Assembly (NCBI GenBank): GCA_021779695.1
Contig: JAJYAE010000213.1
Coordinates: 1 to 7,732 of the forward strand
Length of the DNA stretch: 7,732 bases
Reading direction: 5' to 3'
Origin: Acidobacteriota bacterium
Lineage (GTDB): Bacteria > Acidobacteriota > Terriglobia > Terriglobales > Acidobacteriaceae
Both the position numbers and the translations under genes were made by a program. Of the stretch, positions 1 to 6,064 are shown in pieces. Below the pieces are notes generated by a model that was given only the letters and a program-made list of their open reading frames with translations, searched no databases and had not been told where the DNA came from. Numbering within the stretch: position 1 is the stretch's first letter; each line of letters begins with the position of its first letter.

Positions 1-2316
1 ACCGGCACTCCCACCACGGCAACGACAGTGACCTTCACCGCGTCTGTCACCGACTCGACCACCAATCAAACAGTCGGCCCCGATACCTACAGCATCGTGG
101 TCAGCAATCCATCTCCGCTCACGCTGCCGGCGCCCAATCCAGCCACGCTGCCTTCGGCCACGGTCAACCAGACCTACAGTGGGGTGATTCAGGCCTCTGG
201 CGGCGCTGGCCCCTACTCCTGGACCGTGAACGGTGTTGCGGTCACCGGTGCAGGCATTGCCTTGTCGAACGGCCTCACCGCATCCAACACAGGCAATAAC
301 ACGCTGCAGATTAACGGCACACCCACCACCACCACCACAGTTCCGTTGACCAATGTTGCCGTCAAGGACAACACCGGTGCTACGGCTGGTCCCACCTCCT
401 ACAGCATCACGGTCAACACCGCAGGTTCGCAGGTCAGTGGCCAGGTCTCGCTCACGCAGAGCTGCGGCAGTTCCTCGACCGTGCCGCCCATCACGCTGAG
501 CATCAACACCTCGCCGGTCCAGACCACGACGACCAATAACGGCAGCTACTCCTTCGCCAGCATCCCTAATGGCACATACACCATCACGCCATCCATTGCG
601 GGAGCAAGCTCCAACTTCTATCCCGCCACCCAGTCGGTCACAGTGAACAACGGCGCTGTCACCGCAAACTTCACGGCAAGCCTCGGCTACACAGTCTCCG
701 GCAATGTCAGCTACAGCGGAACAAGCAAGGGCCAGGTCTATCTCTTCATCTACGGCAGCTCATCCTGCACGGGAACAGAAGAAGGAACCAGCATCACCGA
801 GTCTGCGCTCACATCCGGAGGCGCCTTCACGATCCATGGCGTGCCGCCCGGCAACTTCACGCTCCTGGCCGGCATGGACCCCATCGGTGAAGGCCAGTTC
901 AACACCACAAGCCCCAGCGGTACCACCTCCATCTCGGTCTCCAATGCCAGCGTGACCGGCATCAGCGTCGCAATGACGGATCCCACAGTGACCACGCCCA
1001 CCAGCGGCCCCAAACTCAAGGCCATCGCTGCCACCGACCAGGGCGTGATCATCTCGTACAAGCCCATCACCAATGCCAGCGGAATCGAGGAAGTCACCTC
1101 ATACACCGTCCAGTGGAGCACAAGCTCATCCTTCAGCAGCCCGTCCTCCGCAACCTTCACGGCAAATGGTGATAGTGTCAATGTCTGGATTCTGAACAAC
1201 AACAAGACTGGCATCACGGGCAGTTTTACCAACGGCACGGCCTACTACTTCCGCGCCTGCGGCAATGCGGGCGGCAGTTGCGGTCCGTGGACGGTCTGGG
1301 GCGGTAGCTCTCCTGTTTCCGTGACAGCAGGCGCGCCTTCCGGATCCAGCTACTTCACGGTCACTGGAACGGTCACCTTGCCGTCCACAATCACGCCAAC
1401 CGGGCCGCTCTACGTCGGCTTCTATGACCAGACAACCGGTAATGCCTATGCAACAGCAATTGCGAGCCCATCCAACAACACGCCCAATGCCTACACGGTC
1501 CAGGTGCCGAGCGGAACAACCTACTACTTCTTCGGCATCCTCGATCAGAACAAAAATGGCATCGTCGACGTGGGCGACGTCTCCAACACCGGCAACGGCG
1601 GCAATAGCACCGTCACCGCGGTCACGGGCAATATGACCGGCGTCAATCTCGCACTCTCCGGCGCGAATAGCGTCGCGACCGTTACCACTTACAACATGCA
1701 ATCCACCACGGGCAGCGGCACCAATATTTCCTACGCACTGAATCTGAATGTGCGCGAGCACGCCAAGCTGCCGGTCTCCGTAACGCTGACGGCGGGTCCA
1801 AACGTTCTTTACCCGCTCGACATTGCGCATTGCAGCAGTTGCAATAATGTCGGCTACGACTATTACATCAACGTAAACAGCGCGCAGCCTGCCGTGGGCG
1901 ACACCTACAGCTTCCTCGTCACCTACAGCGACGGCACCTCGGAAACCATCACCGCGTCGGTCACAGGGCTGATTACGGCCTTTGCTACCGGGCTCTCGCC
2001 CTCGGGCAGCGTACCCGGAGACACCACACCCACGTTTACCTGGACCGATCCGGCGAGCGCCAGCAGCTACACCTACCAGTTCAATCTGAATGACAACAAC
2101 GGCAACACCATCTGGCAGATTCCAGGTCCAAACTCCAACCTCAACGGCTTCGCGAGCACCATCACCTCCATCACCTGGGGCACGGATCCGACAGGCAGCA
2201 CCAGCAATACGCCTTCGGTTCCAAGCCTCACCACCGGCACTACCTACTACTGGCAGATCAATGTCCAGGATGCCAACGGCAACTCAGCGCAGACGCAAGT
2301 CTCCATGACCCCCTGA
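1..2316 (+). CDS. Large secreted/surface Ig-like and FN3-like mosaic protein, C-terminal part (5' end outside window)
   Basis: The reading frame is open from the first base and ends at TGA (2314-2316), giving 771 residues. The GTG at 28 is not a believable start, because the nine residues before it (ending a TGTPTT motif) belong to the same Ig-like fold. Modules I can see: the tail of a 'putative Ig' (He_PIG-like) domain, about residues 1-40; a full one, about 45-140, with the ASGGAGPYSW and GTPT signatures; two carboxypeptidase-regulatory-like sandwiches, about 142-228 and 229-325 (GSYSF and GAFTI cores); a fibronectin-III-like domain, about 337-443; a third regulatory-like sandwich, about 449-557, with a Ca-loop-like motif at 515-526; and a C-terminal FN3-like region, about 658-771. 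Composition is rich in Thr, Ser, Asn and Gly, typical of exported proteins. There are six cysteines (155, 256, 420, 427, 611, 614). No LPXTG, PEP-CTERM helix, C-terminal TM or autotransporter barrel is seen, so the export route and anchor are unknown. A role in adhesion, matrix or polymer binding is inference; no catalytic domain is visible. Confidence 0.85.
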   Translation, partial: TGTPTTATTVTFTASVTDSTTNQTVGPDTYSIVVSNPSPLTLPAPNPATLPSATVNQTYSGVIQASGGAGPYSWTVNGVAVTGAGIALSNGLTASNTGNNTLQINGTPTTTTTVPLTNVAVKDNTGATAGPTSYSITVNTAGSQVSGQVSLTQSCGSSSTVPPITLSINTSPVQTTTTNNGSYSFASIPNGTYTITPSIAGASSNFYPATQSVTVNNGAVTANFTASLGYTVSGNVSYSGTSKGQVYLFIYGSSSCTGTEEGTSITESALTSGGAFTIHGVPPGNFTLLAGMDPIGEGQFNTTSPSGTTSISVSNASVTGISVAMTDPTVTTPTSGPKLKAIAATDQGVIISYKPITNASGIEEVTSYTVQWSTSSSFSSPSSATFTANGDSVNVWILNNNKTGITGSFTNGTAYYFRACGNAGGSCGPWTVWGGSSPVSVTAGAPSGSSYFTVTGTVTLPSTITPTGPLYVGFYDQTTGNAYATAIASPSNNTPNAYTVQVPSGTTYYFFGILDQNKNGIVDVGDVSNTGNGGNSTVTAVTGNMTGVNLALSGANSVATVTTYNMQSTTGSGTNISYALNLNVREHAKLPVSVTLTAGPNVLYPLDIAHCSSCNNVGYDYYINVNSAQPAVGDTYSFLVTYSDGTSETITASVTGLITAFATGLSPSGSVPGDTTPTFTWTDPASASSYTYQFNLNDNNGNTIWQIPGPNSNLNGFASTITSITWGTDPTGSTSNTPSVPSLTTGTTYYWQINVQDANGNSAQTQVSMTP
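1543..1578 (+). other. Calcium-binding-loop-like motif in the surface protein
   Basis: Residues 515-526 read DQNKNGIVDVGD. This fits the 12-residue D-x-N/D-x-N/D-G-x-x-D-x-x-D spacing of dockerin and EF-hand-like calcium loops, with D515, N517, N519, G520, D523 and D526 at the key positions. Only one copy is present, and no paired dockerin helix follows, so it is not a dockerin domain. Similar loops occur in extracellular beta-sandwich proteins, where calcium stiffens a loop. Calcium binding is inferred from the motif alone. Confidence 0.4.
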
Positions 2317-2349
2317 GGTGCGCGCACGACGGAAAGGGAACTTGCCGCA

Positions 2350-2391
2350 AAAAGCTCCGGCGCAGTCTTCACAGGCTGCGCCAGAGCTTTT
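2350..2391 (+). terminator. Rho-independent-type terminator hairpin, possibly bidirectional
   Basis: The hairpin begins 33 bases after the stop of the surface-protein gene. AAAAGCTC (2350-2357) pairs with GAGCTTTT (2384-2391) and GGCGCAG (2359-2365) pairs with CTGCGCC (2376-2382). There is one C/A mismatch and a 10-base loop (2366-2375), so 15 base pairs in all. A short T run ends the stem on the plus strand, and the run of A at 2349-2353 gives a T run on the minus strand. The same structure could therefore stop transcripts arriving from the convergent TetR gene about 130 bases away. The T run is only four bases, so termination strength is uncertain. Confidence 0.7.
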
Positions 2392-2519
2392 CTGCATCGA
2401 TCCACTCACCTCAGCCGCAAGCGTATATCTCACGCTCCGGCTTGCTTGGCGCGGCTCATCAACGTCGAAGAGTGTCCCCGTCAAGATTCAATAAGGATGC
2501 GAGCTGCTCTCACGCCGGT

Positions 2520-3140
2520 TCATTGGGCGCAACGCGACGGAAAGAGCGCGTCGAAGATGCGCCCAAGAATTCGCTGCAGACCCCGCTCTGAAAGCAGACC
2601 CGGCTCAAAGTGGCTTTCGAGGATCAACCCTGAGAGAATCGGCCCCAGCGCCACAATCGCCAGTTCATTGTCCTCTTTCTCCTCGCCGCTCAATGGTCCA
2701 AAGATTCCTTCCTCGTCCGCTTCCCAACGCGGCCCCTTCGCAAGCTCAAACGCCTTGCGGAACCGCTTCTTCCACTCCGGGTGGCGCAGCGCAAAGAGCT
2801 TGAACTCCATCGTCAGAATCGGCCAGGCCTTATCCTCCAGCAGTTCCATGAAGAAAACGCGAAAGGCGTCCATGCTTTCCTTCTGCGTCCTGCATTGCTT
2901 CAGTCTCGTCACCAGCCGCTCAACATACGCCCGCGTCCGGTTCTCAAAGAGCGCCAGAAACAGATCCTCTTTGCTCTTGAAGTGCGTATAGACCGCGCCC
3001 TTGCTGCGCCCCGCCGCAGCCGCAATCGCATCCAGCTGAGCGGCCTCATATCCGTCCCGCACAAAAACCTTCTCCGCGGCATCCAGCAGTCGCGCCTGTG
3101 TCTCCCGGGTTCGAAGCTGTTGTTTCCCCAGCGTTTCCAT
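2520..3140 (-). CDS. TetR/AcrR family transcriptional repressor of the adjacent efflux pump
   Basis: This is a 206-residue protein, the usual length for one-domain-plus-HTH TetR regulators. Residues about 11-59 form the TetR_N DNA-binding domain. Its helix-turn-helix and following helix are clear at about 36-60: LDAIAAAAG, then SKGAVYTHFKSKEDL, with the family's typical Y-x-H-F-x-S/N-K-E. The rest is a helical ligand-binding and dimer domain with no sequence clue to the ligand. I chose the ATG at 3138-3140 over the GTG two codons earlier (3144-3146), because a GAGGA ribosome site at 3148-3152 stands 7 bases from the ATG but only 1 base from the GTG. The stop is TGA at 2520-2522. The gene is divergent from the EmrAB-type operon across an 86-base gap holding inverted repeats, the standard layout for a local repressor that also controls itself. 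Repression of the pump is inferred from layout and family; the ligand is unknown. Confidence 0.92.
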   Translation of the reverse strand: METLGKQQLRTRETQARLLDAAEKVFVRDGYEAAQLDAIAAAAGRSKGAVYTHFKSKEDLFLALFENRTRAYVERLVTRLKQCRTQKESMDAFRVFFMELLEDKAWPILTMEFKLFALRHPEWKKRFRKAFELAKGPRWEADEEGIFGPLSGEEKEDNELAIVALGPILSGLILESHFEPGLLSERGLQRILGRIFDALFPSRCAQ

Positions 3141-3147
3141 CCGCACG

Positions 3148-3152
3148 TCCTC
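3148..3152 (-). promoter_or_regulatory. Ribosome binding site deciding the tetR start
   Basis: On the minus strand this reads GAGGA, 7 bases before the ATG at 3140. It favours that ATG over the GTG at 3146, which would leave a gap of one base. Confidence 0.65.
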
Positions 3153-3164
3153 GCTTGCAGCACC

Positions 3165-3170
3165 ATTCTA
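3165..3170 (-). promoter_or_regulatory. Possible -10 element of the tetR promoter
   Basis: On the minus strand this reads TAGAAT, five of six matches to TATAAT. A transcript would start near 3158 and have a leader of about 18 bases carrying the GAGGA ribosome site. No good -35 lies at the right distance: the best match, TTGTCA at 3193-3198, is 22 bases away. The call is tentative. Confidence 0.3.
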
Positions 3171-3186
3171 CCGGCCCATCATTTTC

Positions 3187-3200
3187 TCTTGTTGACAAGA
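3187..3200. promoter_or_regulatory. Perfect inverted repeat over the -35 of the pump promoter
   Basis: The sequence TCTTGT-TG-ACAAGA has 6-base perfect arms around a 2-base centre. It covers the TTGACA -35 box at 3192-3197. It could be a second operator half or site for the TetR protein, or part of one long operator together with the repeat at 3202-3215. Its role is inferred from position. Confidence 0.45.
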
Positions 3201-3220
3201 AACTGACTGGTCGGTATGTT
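3192..3220 (+). promoter_or_regulatory. Sigma-70-type promoter of the emrA-emrB operon
   Basis: A perfect TTGACA (3192-3197) is followed after exactly 17 bases by TATGTT (3215-3220), four of six matches to TATAAT. The usual 6-base gap after the -10 places +1 at 3227, which is the A of the emrA ATG. Both inverted repeats of the gap overlap this promoter, so a bound repressor would block RNA polymerase. Confidence 0.7.
3202..3215. promoter_or_regulatory. Probable TetR operator inside the promoter spacer
   Basis: The sequence ACTGACTGGTCGGT is a near-palindrome: five of seven arm positions pair, giving the pattern AC-N-GAC-NN-GTC-N-GT. ACYGACYGGTCRGT-like sites are, as I recall, common in front of TetR-controlled pump operons in Gram-negative bacteria. 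It fills most of the 17-base spacer and touches the first base of the -10. Assignment to the neighbouring TetR protein is inference from location and symmetry. Confidence 0.6.
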
Positions 3221-3226
3221 TTAAGT

Positions 3227-4438
3227 ATGCCACAGACCGCTACCCTGGAACTCCCCCTCGAAAAGAAATCCGGAATTCGGCCCCAGCGTATCGCGCTCGC
3301 CGCCCTCGCTGGCTTTCTTCTATGTGCCGGAGCCACCGGGTGGGCCGTCTATACGCATGGCTTCGAGTCCACCGACGATGCGCAGATCGATGGCCATATC
3401 AACACCGTCAGCCCGCGCATCAGCGGCACCATCGCCCACGTCTACGTATCGGACAACCAGCGCGTCGAAGCCGGTCAGCCACTCGTCGATCTCGACGACA
3501 GCGAGCAGAAGGTCGCCTACGTCCAGGCCAGGGCGCAATACGATCAGGCCCTCGCGCAGTTGCAATCCCAGCGCCCCAATATCGCCATCACCCAGGCTGA
3601 CAACTCTGAGGCTGCTGCAACCGGCGACGCGCAACTCGCGCAGGCCCACGCCGCACTTGCCGCCGCTTCTCAAGATCTGGCCGGCGCGTCAGCCCGCCTT
3701 GCCCAGGCTGACGCCGCCCGCACGCGCGATGACGACGACTTGAAGCGATACGAGCAGCTCTTCCAGGCCGGCACCATCTCCCGCCAGGACTACGAACGCA
3801 ACCTCGCGACTGCGAAGGCCTCCGACGCCAACGCCACCGCCTCGCAGGCCGCCGTCGCATCCGCGGAAAAGGTGGTCGAAGAGCGCAACGCCGACGTGCA
3901 AGCCCAGGCTGCCAGGCGCACTCAGGTGGCCCGCACCGCTCCGCGCCAGCTTGCCATTCGCCAGGCCGATCTGGCCACGGCTGAAGCCAACGTCGAAGTC
4001 GCCGCAGCCCAGTTACAGCGTGCCGCACTGAATCTCAGCTTCTGCCACATCCTCTCGCCTGTACGCGGCATCGTGACACAGCGCAGTGCGGAGATCGGCA
4101 ACCGCGTCAGCGAAGCGCAGCCCCTCATGATGGTCGTCGAGACCGGCGACACATGGGTCAACGCCGACTTCAAAGAAACCCAGCTCGCCCGCATGCACGC
4201 CGGCCAGCAGGCCCGCGTCCATGTCGACGCACTCAACCGGGACTTCACCGGCTCGGTCGTTGGATCTCCCGCCATCACCGGCTCCCGCTCAAGCGTGTTG
4301 CCGCCGGAGAATGCCACCGGAAACTTTGTCAAAGTCGTCCAGCGCCTCCCGTTGCGCATTCACCTCGACGCCGGCCAGCAGGATCTTGACCGCCTCCACC
4401 CCGGCATGTCCGTCGAGGCCACGGTATGGCTCAGGTAG
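3227..4438 (+). CDS. emrA: EmrA-type membrane fusion protein (HlyD family) of an MFS multidrug efflux pump
   Basis: This 403-residue periplasmic adaptor links an inner-membrane antiporter to an outer-membrane channel. A short cytoplasmic tail (1-19) is followed by one TM anchor (about 20-42). Next comes the EmrA signature STDDAQIDGHINTVSPRISG (48-67), which opens the first half of the lipoyl-like domain (to about 92). A long Ala/Gln-rich helical hairpin, probably coiled coil, runs about 93-270. The second lipoyl half starts at LSPVRGIV (276-283), and the beta-barrel contains VNADFKETQLARMHAGQ (311-327). Length is normal for EmrA. I start at ATG 3227: the frame is open further upstream to 3098, but that would run into tetR and add residues unlike the family. 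No Shine-Dalgarno sequence precedes the ATG, and the promoter predicts a leaderless transcript. The end overlaps the antiporter gene by 13 bases, so the two are co-transcribed. Substrate is unknown; toxic organic compounds are the family norm. The symbol is by family, not proven orthology. Confidence 0.92.
   Translation: MPQTATLELPLEKKSGIRPQRIALAALAGFLLCAGATGWAVYTHGFESTDDAQIDGHINTVSPRISGTIAHVYVSDNQRVEAGQPLVDLDDSEQKVAYVQARAQYDQALAQLQSQRPNIAITQADNSEAAATGDAQLAQAHAALAAASQDLAGASARLAQADAARTRDDDDLKRYEQLFQAGTISRQDYERNLATAKASDANATASQAAVASAEKVVEERNADVQAQAARRTQVARTAPRQLAIRQADLATAEANVEVAAAQLQRAALNLSFCHILSPVRGIVTQRSAEIGNRVSEAQPLMMVVETGDTWVNADFKETQLARMHAGQQARVHVDALNRDFTGSVVGSPAITGSRSSVLPPENATGNFVKVVQRLPLRIHLDAGQQDLDRLHPGMSVEATVWLR
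4415..4418 (+). promoter_or_regulatory. Ribosome binding site of emrB inside emrA
   Basis: GAGG stands 7 bases before the ATG at 4426, within the last codons of emrA. It supports the overlapping start and suggests coupled translation. Confidence 0.55.
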
Positions 4439-6000
4439 CCGCGCCCAGATTCAATCCGTGGGTCATCGCCATGACGGTCACGCTGGCCACGTTCATGGAG
4501 GTGCTCGACACCTCCATCGCCAACGTCGCCTTGCCCCACATTGCCGGCAATCTCGCCGCCACCGCCGACGAAAGCACCTGGGTCCTCACCAGCTACCTCG
4601 TCTCCAACGCCATCATCCTTCCCATGAGCGGCTGGCTCTCCACCCAACTCGGCCGCAAGCGCTTCTACATGACCTGCGTGGTCCTCTTTACTGTCAGTTC
4701 CATGCTCTGTGGTTTCTCCACATCCTTGCCCATGCTCATCTTCTTCCGCGTCATGCAGGGCCTCGGCGGCGGAGGCCTTGGCCCCAGTGAGCAGGCCATC
4801 CTCGCAGACACCTTTACGCCCGAGCAGCGCAACATGGGCTTCGCCATCTACGGCATGGCCATCGTTGTCGCTCCCGCCATCGGCCCCACGCTCGGCGGCT
4901 GGATTACCGACAACTACAGCTGGCACTGGATCTTCTTCATCAATGTCCCCATCGGCATCCTCTCGTTGCTGCTCACTCAGCGCGTCGTGCAGGATCCGCC
5001 CTACCTCAAAGCCGCGCGCGGCAGCAACCGCGCAAACATCGATTACCTCGGCATCAGCACCATCGCCATCGGCGTCGGTGTTCTCCAGTACGTCCTCGAC
5101 AAGGGCCAGCAGCTTGACTGGTTTGACTCCCGCATCATCACCTTCGGTGCCGTCATCGCCATCACAGCACTCATCGTCATGGTCTGGCGCGAGTGGACCC
5201 ATTCCAATCCCATCATCCATCTCCGCCTCCTCAAGCAGAGAAACTTCGCCTCCGCAACCATCTCCAACTTCACCCTCGGCATGGTCCTCAACGGGTCCAC
5301 CATCCTCATCCCCCAGTTTCTTCAGCTCCAGCTCGGCTACACCGCGGAGCGCGCGGGATGGGCTCTCTCACCCGCAGGCGTCGTCCTCGCTCTCCTCATG
5401 CCCGTCGCGGGAATCCTCGGCACCAAATTCGATCCCCGCAAAGTCATTGCCATCGGCTTTCTGCTCACCTCCGCCAGCATGTTCTGGATGATGCGCATCA
5501 CACCCGACATCGACTTCGCCCACATCGTTTGGTTCCGTATCTTCCAGGTCGTTGGCCTGCCGCTCATCTTCATCCCCATCAGCACCCTCTCCTACGTCGG
5601 CATGCGCCTTGAAGACAACAATCAGATCTCAGGCATCAGCAACTTTGTCCGCAATCTCGGCGGCGCCATTGGCACATCCTTCCTCATCACCTACCTCGCC
5701 CGCCATCGCCAGATCAGCCGCGTCGCTCTCGTCTCCCACCTCAACCATGGCAACATCTTTTTCGATCGCTACTTCGCCGCACTCCAGCAATCGGCCGTCC
5801 TCACCGGCACCAGCGTCTCCGATGCCGGCCGTCACGCCCTGGCCGAATTGCAGATTATGGTTGACGCACAGGCAAACATGCTTGCCTTCATCAGTACCTT
5901 CTTCGTCCTTGGCGTGCTGGTCGCGCTGCTCATTCCACTGCCCTTCCTCATGAAGCGGCCAACCAGGGAAGAAATGACCACCTCCCAAGCAATGCACTAA
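4426..6000 (+). CDS. emrB: EmrB/QacA-type (DHA2) 14-TM drug:H+ antiporter
   Basis: This 524-residue inner-membrane MFS transporter exchanges protons for toxic compounds and hands them to the EmrA-type adaptor. Hydrophobic segments fit the 14-TM DHA2 plan. Family motifs are clear: LDTSIANVALP (27-37, motif D1); GWLSTQLGRKRF in the TM2-TM3 loop (69-80, motif A); RVMQGLGGGG with R108 (motif B); the antiporter motif C in TM5, GMAIVVAPAIGPTLGG (143-158); and HWIFFINVPIG before TM6 (167-177). A longer non-membrane stretch at about 427-485, between the last two TMs, is usual for this subfamily. The N-terminal acidic residues E25 and D28 of TM1 are present, as in proton-coupled DHA2 pumps. The ATG lies inside the end of emrA in another frame, and the stop is TAA at 5998-6000. 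A functional tripartite pump also needs a TolC-like channel, which is not encoded here. Substrate cannot be read from the sequence. Confidence 0.94.
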   Translation: MAQVAAPRFNPWVIAMTVTLATFMEVLDTSIANVALPHIAGNLAATADESTWVLTSYLVSNAIILPMSGWLSTQLGRKRFYMTCVVLFTVSSMLCGFSTSLPMLIFFRVMQGLGGGGLGPSEQAILADTFTPEQRNMGFAIYGMAIVVAPAIGPTLGGWITDNYSWHWIFFINVPIGILSLLLTQRVVQDPPYLKAARGSNRANIDYLGISTIAIGVGVLQYVLDKGQQLDWFDSRIITFGAVIAITALIVMVWREWTHSNPIIHLRLLKQRNFASATISNFTLGMVLNGSTILIPQFLQLQLGYTAERAGWALSPAGVVLALLMPVAGILGTKFDPRKVIAIGFLLTSASMFWMMRITPDIDFAHIVWFRIFQVVGLPLIFIPISTLSYVGMRLEDNNQISGISNFVRNLGGAIGTSFLITYLARHRQISRVALVSHLNHGNIFFDRYFAALQQSAVLTGTSVSDAGRHALAELQIMVDAQANMLAFISTFFVLGVLVALLIPLPFLMKRPTREEMTTSQAMH

Positions 6001-6064
6001 GATTTTCAACGCAAGTGAAATCTCCAAACCTGATTCGGTATAGGCCAGAAAGGCATCCCCTTTT

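Noticed and set aside
325..336. Four tandem ACC units coding for a run of threonines
   Set aside because: In-frame and short, in a Thr-rich protein; phase variation would not follow from gain or loss of whole codons.
750..1830. Long minus-strand open frames of 162 and 234 codons opposite the surface-protein gene
   Set aside because: Their sequences show no family motifs and mirror the codon pattern of the plus-strand gene, whose modules are clear. They are shadows of GC-rich coding.
2400..2519. Search of the convergent gap for a small gene, RNA or repeat
   Set aside because: Only a weak 5-pair inverted repeat (AGCGT/ACGCT) is visible after the terminator; no ribosome site with a convincing frame, tRNA shape or repeat was seen.
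3098..3226. Extended start for emrA adding 43 residues
   Set aside because: It would overlap the tetR coding start and translate the promoter and operator region; the added residues do not resemble an EmrA N-terminus.
4360..5220. Minus-strand open frame of 286 codons opposite emrA and emrB
   Set aside because: Very acidic, low-complexity translation rich in Gly, Asp and Glu; it lies opposite clear transporter motifs and has no supporting ribosome site or family features.
6001..6022. Small hairpin right after the emrB stop (GATTT/AAATC plus CA/TG, one bulged T, 7-base loop)
   Set aside because: It is AT-rich and weak and is not followed by a T run, so I do not call it a terminator.
6015..6044. 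Possible promoter for the GH3 gene: GTGAAA, 18 bases, TATAGG
   Set aside because: Both boxes match consensus poorly, and the predicted start near 6051 would fall inside the only ribosome-site candidate. Too weak to list as a feature.
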